Shown: positions 56,063 through 62,412 of the stretch, in pieces | Layout: each line of letters opens with the position of its first letter | How positions within the stretch are numbered: the first letter of the stretch is position 1 | Source: an uncultured Thiohalocapsa sp. | GTDB lineage: Bacteria > Pseudomonadota > Gammaproteobacteria > Chromatiales > Chromatiaceae | Reading direction: 5' to 3' | DNA: 62,412 nucleotides | Assembly (NCBI RefSeq): GCF_913062725.1 | Contig: NZ_CAJXWY010000021.1 | Location: 1-62,412, forward strand | Made by a program: the position numbers and the translations under genes | The notes under the pieces: generated by a model | The model's database searches: none | The model's input: the letters and a program-made list of their open reading frames with translations, nothing else | Told to the model about the DNA's origin: nothing

Positions 56063-57489
56063 GTGCGCGCATCGGCCTGCTGCTGCTGGCGCCGGCGCTG
56101 CTCGGCGTCGGTCTGAGTCAGGCGGGCATGTTCCGTAACAGCGAGCAGGAAGCCCTGGAGCGCTTCCGCGGGGGCGACTATGGCGCCGCCGCCGAGGGCT
56201 TCGACGACGCCTACCGCCGCGGCGTTGCCCTGTACCGCGCCGGGCAATACCGCGCCGCCGAGGTCGCCTTCGCCGACGCCGATCGCGAGGCGGTGCGCAC
56301 CAGCGCGCGCTACAACCTGGGCAATGCCCGCTTCCAACAGGGCGACTACGCCGGCGCCATCGACGCCTACGAAGATGTCCTCGCCGAGGACCCGGCGCAC
56401 GCCGATGCCCACTTCAACCTGACCCTCGCGCGCTCCCTGCTCGCGAAGCTGGAGCAACAAGCCTTCCAGGAGGAGGCCGAGCAAGCGCAGGAGGAGCCGG
56501 AGCCGGAGGATGCCCGCGAGCAACAGCCGCAGCAGGACCAGCAGCAAAGCCAATCCGAGCAGCAAGCGTCGGAGCAGCAACAGGGCGAGCAACAGCAACA
56601 GCAGGAACAGCAAGACGGCGAGCAGCAGCAGGAACAGCAGGGCGGCGAGCAACCAGACCCACAGCAGCAGGGCCAGCAGCAGGCCGACGGCGACGCCGGC
56701 GACGGTGAGCAGCAGGATGAGGCCGGCGGCGCCGGCGAAGACGCCGACGAGCGCCGCGGCGCCGAGGGCGACGAAGCGGCAGGTCAGACCGGCGGCGAGC
56801 AGGAGAACGGCCGCGAGGATGGCGAGCGCGAGGACACCCCCGCGGCAGGCGGTGACGAGACCGCGGACCAGGACGCCGAAGGCGGCGATGACCAACGGCG
56901 CGATGATGCCGACGGCGCCATGGATCAGGACCGCACAGAGGGCGAAGCGGAGCGCGGCGGTACCGAAGGTGGCGAGGAAGCGGGCCGCGGCGCCGGCGAG
57001 TACGAGGATAGCCTCATGCCCGCCGCGGGCGGCGACGAACCGCCTGAGCCCGGCGACGACACCGGCGGCGGCGACGAACCGCCCGAGCCCGAGCAGGCCG
57101 AGCGTCCCGGCGACGAGATCCGCCCCGACAGCGAAGCGCCCGGCACCGGCACCGACGAACGCGGGCGGGAGCGCCCGCGCGGCGGCGGCGGCACGGACGA
57201 CCAAGCCCCGCCGGACATGGACGACCTCGCCGGCGAGCGCGAGGCCGTGGAGCGTTTCGACCAGTTGGGCGACCAGCCCTGGGCGGGTGTGGGGCCGGAC
57301 GCGGACATGAGCGCGTATCCGGCGCTGGGCGGCGAGCCGGTGCTGGGCCCCGGCATGACCATCATGGAGCAGCGGCTGCAGCAGATCGAGGGCGACCCCT
57401 CCATGCTGCTGCGCAATCAATTCATGCTCGAGGACATGCGACTGATGCGCGAAACCGGCGGTCGGGTGCAGGAGGGTCGGCCATGGTAG
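56059..57489 (+). CDS. batC: BatC: TPR protein with very long low-complexity acidic region
   Basis: The 476-residue protein has an N-terminal signal or anchor (RIGLLLLAPALLGVGLSQAG). TPR-like repeats follow (about residues 25-130: FRGGDYGAAAEGFDDAYRRG, YNLGNARFQQGDYAGAIDAY). About 270 residues dominated by Glu, Gln, Gly and Asp, with Gln runs at about 155-220, come next. Only the last 80 residues look ordered (SMLLRNQFMLEDMRLMRETG). Gln/Glu tails occur in BatC proteins, but this is long. It overlaps batB by 4 and batD by 7 bases. Confidence 0.88.
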   Translation: MSARIGLLLLAPALLGVGLSQAGMFRNSEQEALERFRGGDYGAAAEGFDDAYRRGVALYRAGQYRAAEVAFADADREAVRTSARYNLGNARFQQGDYAGAIDAYEDVLAEDPAHADAHFNLTLARSLLAKLEQQAFQEEAEQAQEEPEPEDAREQQPQQDQQQSQSEQQASEQQQGEQQQQQEQQDGEQQQEQQGGEQPDPQQQGQQQADGDAGDGEQQDEAGGAGEDADERRGAEGDEAAGQTGGEQENGREDGEREDTPAAGGDETADQDAEGGDDQRRDDADGAMDQDRTEGEAERGGTEGGEEAGRGAGEYEDSLMPAAGGDEPPEPGDDTGGGDEPPEPEQAERPGDEIRPDSEAPGTGTDERGRERPRGGGGTDDQAPPDMDDLAGEREAVERFDQLGDQPWAGVGPDADMSAYPALGGEPVLGPGMTIMEQRLQQIEGDPSMLLRNQFMLEDMRLMRETGGRVQEGRPW

Positions 57490-59378
57490 GCGTGCTGCGC
57501 TTTGCTGCGGCGGTCGGCGGAGCCCGGGCCGAGACGAGACCCCGCGGCGCGGGACTGTTGCTCGGCGCCGCCGTACTGTTGGTCTGCGCGACCACCGCCG
57601 TGGCCCAGGCACCCTATCAAAGCTGGCAATTCCGGCCGGTGGAGCCGAGCAATGCCCGCGGCGTGCCGCCCCAATACCTCGGCCAGCCATCGGACCCATC
57701 GCCGGACCCATCGCCGGATCCATTCCAGGGCCAGACGGTCAGCCAGGCAGGGCCCCGCGTCGGCGTCTCGGGCTTCGGGCCGCCGCGCTGGCCAGGCTAT
57801 CCGCCGCCGGCGCCGCCGATCGGTCAGGCACCAACAGCGCCGGGCGGCATGCCCTATCCACAGGGTCCACAAGGGCCGATATTTGGTCAGCCACCGGGCC
57901 AGCAGCCGCCGGCGAGCCCTTACCAGGCGCCATCCTACCAGCCCGCACAACCGTCCTCAGGCGGCGGTTGGTTTGCTCCCCGCGGCGGCTTGACGCCCGG
58001 ACGTCCACAACTGGAAGTGCAGGTGAGCGAGCGCGAGCCCTATGTGCAGCAGAACGTGCTGGTGCGCCTGCGCGTGGTGAGCGCCGGCAACCTCGCCACC
58101 GCCTCGCCGGCACTCGCCGCCATCGAGGACGCCCTGTTCAAGCAGTTGGAAGGCCCCATCACCAGCACCCGCGGCAGCGGCGGTAACCAGGAGATCGTCA
58201 ACGAGTACGTGCTCGCCATGACGCCGCTGCGCGCCGGTGCGGTGGCATTGGGCCCGATCAAGGTGACGGGCACCCTCGCCGGGGGCGTGCCTTTCGAGGC
58301 GGTGGCCCGCCAGCCCATCGCCCTGGATGTGCGCCCGCCCATGCCGTCGGTGCGTCCATGGCTGCCGCTGCGCACCCTGCGCATCGACGCCGAGCTGACC
58401 GAGGCCGATGCCATGGCCCGCGGCCGGCCGGTGACACTGACCCTGGAACTGGAGGGTGAGGGCGCCGTGGGCGAGCGACTGCCCTCGCTGGAGCCGATGC
58501 TGCGCTCGGAGGATTTCCGCGTCTATCGCGAGCAGACAGTAACCGATACGCGACTCGCCGACAGCGGCCGCACGCTGGTGGGCAAGCGCATCGAGGTCTA
58601 CACCCTGGTGCCCCAGTCCGGTGGCCGCATGCAGCTGCCGGAGCTGCGCCTCGCCTGGTGGAACGTGGAAACCGCCAGCCGCGAGGCGTCGTCCGTACCC
58701 ATTCGCGTCTTCGATGTGGCCGGCAAGTCCGGTCCCTTCGGCTTTTCCACCGCCGCCGACAGCCGCGCCGGCGAGGATTGGCAGAAGTACTGGCTGCCCG
58801 TGGCGGGCCTGGCCTTGCTGCTGATCGGCTATTGGGGCGGCATCTGGCTGCGTGGACGTCTGCCCGCCGGCGAGGGCGGTCCGCTCTGGCCCGGGGTGAA
58901 GCGCCTCGCGGCAGCCGGGAGCCGACTCACGGGCCGGGGGCTGGGCGCAGCCGGCCGCGCCCTGAGCCCGATGCCATTGCTACGCCGGCTGCGACATGCC
59001 GCCGCCGCTCTGGTGCCGATGAGCACCCGGGTCTATCAATGCGCCAGGGCCGCCGAGGGCGCCGAAGACCCGGCGGCCTGGTGCGAGACCTTCCAGCAGC
59101 AAGCGTGCCGTCGACTCGCCGCCGAGGCGCACGAGCCGCTGCCGCGCATGGCGGACCGCATCACGGCCCTGCGCCCCGGCGCCGACCGTGCCCGCGTGCA
59201 GGCACTCATGCAGGCGCTGGACCGCGCCCTCTACCACCAGGGACAGATCGATTTCCCGCGCTGGAAGCGCGAGCTCCGGCGCGCGCTGCGCCCCGGTGTC
59301 GGCGCGCTGGCCAACCCATCGCCCGCTCGCTTGCGCCGCGCCCGATTGCCCGCGCTCAACCCAAGGCCGCTGGTCTGA
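57483..59378 (+). CDS. batD: BatD: oxygen-tolerance family membrane protein
   Basis: The 631-residue protein has a signal peptide (ending CATTAVAQ). A Pro/Gly/Gln-rich linker (about residues 50-165, partly from a 12-bp repeat) precedes the BatD beta domain (LEVQVSEREPYVQQNVLVRL; VNEYVLAMTPLRAGAVALGP), a transmembrane helix (VAGLALLLIGYWGGIWLRGR) and a cytoplasmic helical tail. It closes the Bat operon. Confidence 0.9.
   Translation: MVGVLRFAAAVGGARAETRPRGAGLLLGAAVLLVCATTAVAQAPYQSWQFRPVEPSNARGVPPQYLGQPSDPSPDPSPDPFQGQTVSQAGPRVGVSGFGPPRWPGYPPPAPPIGQAPTAPGGMPYPQGPQGPIFGQPPGQQPPASPYQAPSYQPAQPSSGGGWFAPRGGLTPGRPQLEVQVSEREPYVQQNVLVRLRVVSAGNLATASPALAAIEDALFKQLEGPITSTRGSGGNQEIVNEYVLAMTPLRAGAVALGPIKVTGTLAGGVPFEAVARQPIALDVRPPMPSVRPWLPLRTLRIDAELTEADAMARGRPVTLTLELEGEGAVGERLPSLEPMLRSEDFRVYREQTVTDTRLADSGRTLVGKRIEVYTLVPQSGGRMQLPELRLAWWNVETASREASSVPIRVFDVAGKSGPFGFSTAADSRAGEDWQKYWLPVAGLALLLIGYWGGIWLRGRLPAGEGGPLWPGVKRLAAAGSRLTGRGLGAAGRALSPMPLLRRLRHAAAALVPMSTRVYQCARAAEGAEDPAAWCETFQQQACRRLAAEAHEPLPRMADRITALRPGADRARVQALMQALDRALYHQGQIDFPRWKRELRRALRPGVGALANPSPARLRRARLPALNPRPLV
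57692..57726. repeat. 12-bp tandem repeat inside batD
   Basis: GGACCCATCGCC occurs twice in tandem followed by a partial GGATCCATTCC. In frame it encodes repeated Pro-Ser-Pro-Asp. It is the same period as the arrays in lpxD and in two spacers. Confidence 0.65.
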
Positions 59379-59420
59379 GCATCACGCCAGTACCCAGCGG
59401 CGCGGGGACGACGGGCTGGG

Positions 59421-59449
59421 ATCGGGGCGCGATGATACGCGCCCCCGAT
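59421..59449. terminator. Hairpin between convergent batD and SDMT genes
   Basis: ATCGGGGCGCG (59421-59431) pairs with CGCGCCCCCGAT (59438-59449) as an 11-bp stem with one bulged C and the loop ATGATA. It lies in the 182-base gap between convergent genes, about 43 bases after batD and 112 after SDMT. There is no long T-tract on either strand, but the position suggests a bidirectional terminator. Confidence 0.5.
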
Positions 59450-59560
59450 TGGCGTGCGGGGATGCCACGGCGACGCGGTGGCGAGCGCGCCGGGGTGGCG
59501 ACCTCGGGTCTGGTATTGCAGCCCGGGCTGCGGGGATTCGGCCCGTGCGCGTGGCGCCCC

Positions 59561-60412
59561 TCAGGCGGGCTTGCGGAAGTGCATGACGCCCCAGGCGAGG
59601 TAGCCGTTGCTGCCGGCATCCACCCAGTGCTGCAGGCCCTGGAGCATGCGCTCGACGTAGGCGTCGGATACCTTACCGGTCAGGGATGCACGCTCGGCGC
59701 GCAACACGGCCGCAACCCGGCCATAGTGCGTCACCAGCTGTTCGGTCATGTCAACGATCGCGACCTCCTCCCAGCCGAGCCGCCGGGCTTGCTCGCGGTA
59801 GAAGGCGAAGGAGCCGAGACTCGAGAGATGGATGCGGTCGAGCACCGGCTGCAGCACGCCCTCGGGGCAGTCGTCCGCCTGCATGGGATCGGTGAAAACG
59901 AACTCGCCGCCGGGCTTGAGCACCCGGTCCACCTCGTCCATGACCTTGTCCCGGTGGCCGGAGTGCAGGATGGCGTCCTGGGACCAGGCGGCATCGAAGC
60001 TGGTGTTCTCGGCGGGCACCTCCTCGAAACTGCCGTCGACGACGTCGATGAGGTTGTCGACGCCCTGCTCGCGGTTCATCTGGCGGTCACGCGCGTTCTC
60101 GGCCTCGCTCAGATTCAGTGCCAGCACCTGGCAGCCGTAGCGCTTGGCGAGCCAGCGGGCTGCGCCGCCGTAGCCGGCACCGAGATCGACCAGGCGTGCG
60201 CCGGGCGCCGACAATTTGTCTGCGATGCGCTCGGCCATGAAGGCCACGGTACGCGCCGAGGCATCTTTGATGGCATCCTCAGGCCCCTGATAGAGCCCGA
60301 TGTGGATATCCTCGCCACCCCAGACGTGGAAATAGAAGTTGTCTGCGTCCTCGCTGTTGTAGTAATCCCGGGCGGTCTGGACGACGTCGGAGTAGTTGGC
60401 TTGGGCAGTCAT
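59561..60412 (-). CDS. Sarcosine/dimethylglycine N-methyltransferase (SDMT)
   Basis: SDMT methylates sarcosine and dimethylglycine to glycine betaine using SAM. The 283-residue product is close to the Halorhodospira enzyme (about 279). It has ARDYYNSEDADNFYFHVWGG, GEDIHIGLYQGPEDAIKDAS, SAM motif ARLVDLGAGYGGAARWLAKR, SQDAILHSGHRDKVMDEVDR and LKPGGEFVFTDPMQAD. A strong GGGAGGTG lies 7 bases before the ATG at 60412. The ATG is 1 base past the GSMT stop, so translation is coupled. It completes the betaine pathway started by GSMT. Confidence 0.95.
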   Translation of the reverse strand: MTAQANYSDVVQTARDYYNSEDADNFYFHVWGGEDIHIGLYQGPEDAIKDASARTVAFMAERIADKLSAPGARLVDLGAGYGGAARWLAKRYGCQVLALNLSEAENARDRQMNREQGVDNLIDVVDGSFEEVPAENTSFDAAWSQDAILHSGHRDKVMDEVDRVLKPGGEFVFTDPMQADDCPEGVLQPVLDRIHLSSLGSFAFYREQARRLGWEEVAIVDMTEQLVTHYGRVAAVLRAERASLTGKVSDAYVERMLQGLQHWVDAGSNGYLAWGVMHFRKPA

Positions 60413-60413
60413 C

Positions 60414-61238
60414 TCAGGACACCTCCCGGTATTCCTTCTCGGCGACGTGGATGAAGAAGTCCGGCTCCGCTTCGCGATAGGTCTCCTGGAAGTCGCCGTA
60501 GGTGTCGACGCGCTGGAAGCCCACCTCACGCATCAAGCCCTGCATGTAGCGCTTGCGCAGCGGGAACATGTTCAGATGGAATACGGAGCCATCGTTGAAG
60601 CTGTACTTGAACCGCGCCAGGCTGTCATCCACGTGCTCGGGCTCGGCGCGCACGTTGTCGCCACAGTAGTAGTAGTTGTGCGTCGGCTGCACCTGGTGGT
60701 CCAGCAGCGCATCGTAGTTGCGTTGGTCCAGGATCAGCACGCCATCGTGCTTGAGCGTGGCGTAGAACTCGGCGAGGGCCTTGCGGCGGTCGTTGTCGTC
60801 GTGCAGATGCGTGAACGAGTTGCCAAGGCAGATGACGGCGTCGTAGAGGTCGTGCACGCTGCGATTCAGCCAGCGCCAGTCGGCGTGGATGGTGCGCAGG
60901 ATGTGACCCTGGCGCCGGGCGTTCTCGAAGGCCTTGGCCAGCATGACGGGGCTGCCGTCGGCGCTGGTGACCTCGAAGCCGGCCTTGAGCAGCTGCACCG
61001 AGTGGTAGCCGGTGCCGGTGGCGACGTCGAGCACCTTCTTGGCGCCGCGCTCGCGCAGCTGCTCGATGAAGAACTGGCCTTCGGCGGCGGAGCGGCCATC
61101 CCAGTCGATGAGCTCGTCCCACTTGTCGACGAAGGACTCGACGTACTCCTCCTGATACTTTTCGGATTCACGGACGGCGAGCGGGTCTTCGCCGTAATCC
61201 TGGTGTTGGGGGATCTCAGTCCGCAGGGGCGGTTGCAT
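60414..61238 (-). CDS. Glycine/sarcosine N-methyltransferase (GSMT)
   Basis: GSMT methylates glycine to sarcosine and dimethylglycine with SAM, the first steps of betaine synthesis from glycine. The 274-residue product shows AVRESEKYQEEYVESFVDKW, DELIDWDGRSAAEGQFFIEQ, SAM motif KKVLDVATGTGYHSVQLLKA, ICLGNSFTHLHDDNDRRKAL and ILDQRNYDALLD. Composition is acidic, as expected for a halophile. The ATG at 61238 follows AGAGGA by 8 bases. It is divergent from a MarR regulator, with SDMT downstream. Confidence 0.95.
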   Translation of the reverse strand: MQPPLRTEIPQHQDYGEDPLAVRESEKYQEEYVESFVDKWDELIDWDGRSAAEGQFFIEQLRERGAKKVLDVATGTGYHSVQLLKAGFEVTSADGSPVMLAKAFENARRQGHILRTIHADWRWLNRSVHDLYDAVICLGNSFTHLHDDNDRRKALAEFYATLKHDGVLILDQRNYDALLDHQVQPTHNYYYCGDNVRAEPEHVDDSLARFKYSFNDGSVFHLNMFPLRKRYMQGLMREVGFQRVDTYGDFQETYREAEPDFFIHVAEKEYREVS

Positions 61239-61650
61239 GAGGCTCGTCCTCTTCGGTATCTGTTGGCGGATGGCCGGGGGCTGTGCCAGCGCGTGCGGCG
61301 CAGTCGCTGGCGCCGCCTCGCATGGCTCACGGCAGGCTCGGGACGCGCTTTATGGCGTCCGGTCGCTGGCGACTGACCTGCCGTGGCACCGGCTCGGGTC
61401 GTTGCACCGGTTTGGGGTGCTCGGCGGGCGGTGCGAGGCGGGCTCGGCCGGGGGTATGCGGCGTACAGCACATGGGACACAAGGCCGCCGCCGGGTTGAG
61501 AATCCATAGCATACTACTTAGAACCCGAACGAGTGCAAGCCCAAAACGTCATCCTGGCCGACGAAAAAGCCTGAGTTTTACAGAGTTTTAAGATTTTGAT
61601 CAGGCACTTGTGCTTTTTTTCGCCATCAACCCATCCATCGGGATTATTTT
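61239..61650. promoter_or_regulatory. AT-rich divergent control region of the GSMT-SDMT operon and marR-type gene
   Basis: This 412-base spacer contains the most AT-rich stretch I noticed in the window (about 61501-61665). It has T-tracts at 61576-61579, 61586-61589, 61594-61597 and 61614-61620, the first two exactly one helical turn apart within repeated GAGTTTTA units. On the minus strand TTGCAC (61538-61533) and TATGCT (61513-61508), 19 bases apart, form a marginal promoter for GSMT. GCACTTGTGC at 61604-61613 is palindromic. Confidence 0.55.
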
Positions 61651-61661
61651 GTGAGCGAAAT
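61646..61661. promoter_or_regulatory. Possible operator overlapping the MarR gene start
   Basis: The sequence around the GTG start contains arms ATTTTG and CGAAAT (5 of 6 positions symmetric) separated by TGAG. A palindrome of about 16 bp at the start codon is the usual size of a MarR site and would fit autoregulation. The match is short and may be chance. Confidence 0.3.
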
Positions 61662-62238
61662 ATTACACCCCCCCCAAGGCTCGCCGGACGCTGAGGCGAG
61701 CCGCCAACGCGATAGCGACCGCACCGATGAGGTGCTCGTGGCACTGCGACGGGTCATCCGTGCCGTCGACCTGCACTCGCGCGCGCTGGTGCGCAGCCAC
61801 GGCCTCACAGCCCCCCAGGCACTGGTGCTGAAGGCAATCGTCGCCGCCGATGAGCTGCCGGTGGGCGCCGTCGCCCAGCGTGTCAACCTGAGCCACGCCA
61901 CCATTACCGACATCGTCAACCGCTTGGAGCGCCGCGGCCTGGTGATCCGCACCCGCAGCGAAACGGACCGTCGCCGCGTGCTGGTGCGCGCCACACCGGA
62001 GGCCTCGGAGACCCTCAGGCGTGCCCCGCCCCTGCTGCAGGACGCCTTCGCCGCGCGTTTTGCCAAGCTTGCGGATTGGGAGCAGACGCTGCTGCTGGCA
62101 TCGCTGCAGCGCATCGCTGCGTTGATGGACGCCGAGCGCCTGGAGGCGGCACCCGTGCTCGCCGCCGGCAGCGTCGAAGAAGCCGCAGAATCGCCGGCGG
62201 GCACCGATGGTGGTGGCACTGATCCGGGCAGCACATGA
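61651..62238 (+). CDS. MarR-family transcriptional regulator
   Basis: The 195-residue protein has the MarR winged-helix plan: VLVALRRVIRAVDLHSRALV, LTAPQALVLKAIVAADELPV, the recognition helix region AQRVNLSHATITDIVNRLER, and the wing RTRSETDRRRVLVRATPEA. The N-terminal 25 and C-terminal 30 residues are low complexity. The start is a GTG at 61651. It is divergent from GSMT/SDMT, so it probably controls that operon, in the manner that EctR-type MarR proteins control ectoine genes in other halophiles; this is inference. Confidence 0.92.
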   Translation: MSEILHPPQGSPDAEASRQRDSDRTDEVLVALRRVIRAVDLHSRALVRSHGLTAPQALVLKAIVAADELPVGAVAQRVNLSHATITDIVNRLERRGLVIRTRSETDRRRVLVRATPEASETLRRAPPLLQDAFAARFAKLADWEQTLLLASLQRIAALMDAERLEAAPVLAAGSVEEAAESPAGTDGGGTDPGST

Positions 62239-62373
62239 GCCGCCGCCGGCGCGGGGCGGGCGGCGGGGGATGACGCCGGCGGACGTCCGTTGCCGGCTCG
62301 GACTGCGGCGGGGTGGTTATACCCGGCGGATGTCAATGTCCGGCGCAGGCGTCTGCGGGCTGGGTTGCGGCTG

Positions 62374-62412
62374 GCGGGGGTCTCGACAGCAGGGATGCTG
62401 TCGTGAAGCCTA
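62374..62412 (+). repeat. Dispersed intergenic hairpin repeat, copy cut by the window end
   Basis: GCGGGGGTCTCGAC, then a hairpin with a perfect 8-bp stem CGACAGCA/TGCTGTCG (62384-62403), then GTGAAGCCTA match the copy at 9335-9408 in the opposite orientation. The stem differs from copy 1 at one base pair on both sides (C-G against A-T), a compensatory change. The spacer 62239-62373 before it holds no gene. Confidence 0.7.

Noticed and set aside
55924..57723. 599-codon Leu/Val/Ala-rich frame antisense to batC that looks like a membrane protein
   Set aside because: The hydrophobic runs are the complement of Gln and Glu codons in the batC repeat region; batC fits the operon with stop/start overlaps.

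Overview
The window is very GC-rich DNA from a gammaproteobacterium, probably a halophile of the Ectothiorhodospiraceae (Halorhodospira-like). Two blocks point there. One is the gammaproteobacterial core cluster glnD / map / rpsB-tsf-pyrH-frr-uppS-cdsA-dxr-rseP-bamA-skp-lpxD-fabZ-lpxA-lpxB-rnhB. The other is a glycine-methylating betaine synthesis pair (GSMT and SDMT), best known from Halorhodospira (formerly Ectothiorhodospira) halochloris. The organism assignment is inference from gene content only.

Layout. 1-330: right-hand fragment of an IS4-like insertion sequence that ends almost at the gyrA stop codon. 337-9221: gyrA, a Uma2-type nuclease gene, an Nramp-like transporter lacking the usual metal ligands, mtnA, the divergent mtaD, an NAD(P)-binding reductase and ubiG. 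A gyrA-mtnA-mtaD-ubiG neighbourhood is also known from Pseudomonas. 9222-17461: a carbohydrate-storage block with a small membrane protein, a GH100 neutral invertase, glgB, glgA carrying a histone-H1-like N-terminal tail, and a degenerate ApbE lipoprotein. 17510-20923: a DUF2252 kinase-fold protein paired with a PhoD-like phosphatase. 21033-23226: a TlpA-type thioredoxin and a YihY membrane protein.

23293-38314 is one long leftward envelope and translation operon set (rpsB to rnhB), mostly with 4-nt stop/start overlaps and with a well-formed sigma70 promoter for bamA overlapping the rseP stop. map and glnD are divergent from it. 42956-49057 holds accessory genes: a secreted protein, a membrane protein plus lipoprotein pair, a DUF938 methyltransferase, a DUF427 protein, ybaK and an unassigned protein, followed by prfC (49152-50732). 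51088-59378 is a MoxR-Bat operon (moxR, DUF58, DUF4381, batA, batB, batC, batD). 59561-61238 encodes SDMT and GSMT, with a MarR-family regulator divergent at 61651 across an AT-rich spacer with phased T-tracts.

Dispersed hairpin repeats (about 9335, 45921 and 62374, with a fragment near 21784) and short 12-14 bp GC-rich tandem arrays recur through spacers and in coding sequence. I found no tRNA, rRNA or CRISPR array. The points most worth pursuing are the betaine/MarR locus, the GlgA tail, the ApbE protein without its metal-ligand residues, the Nramp clade, the PhoD-DUF2252 pair and the covarying intergenic repeat.
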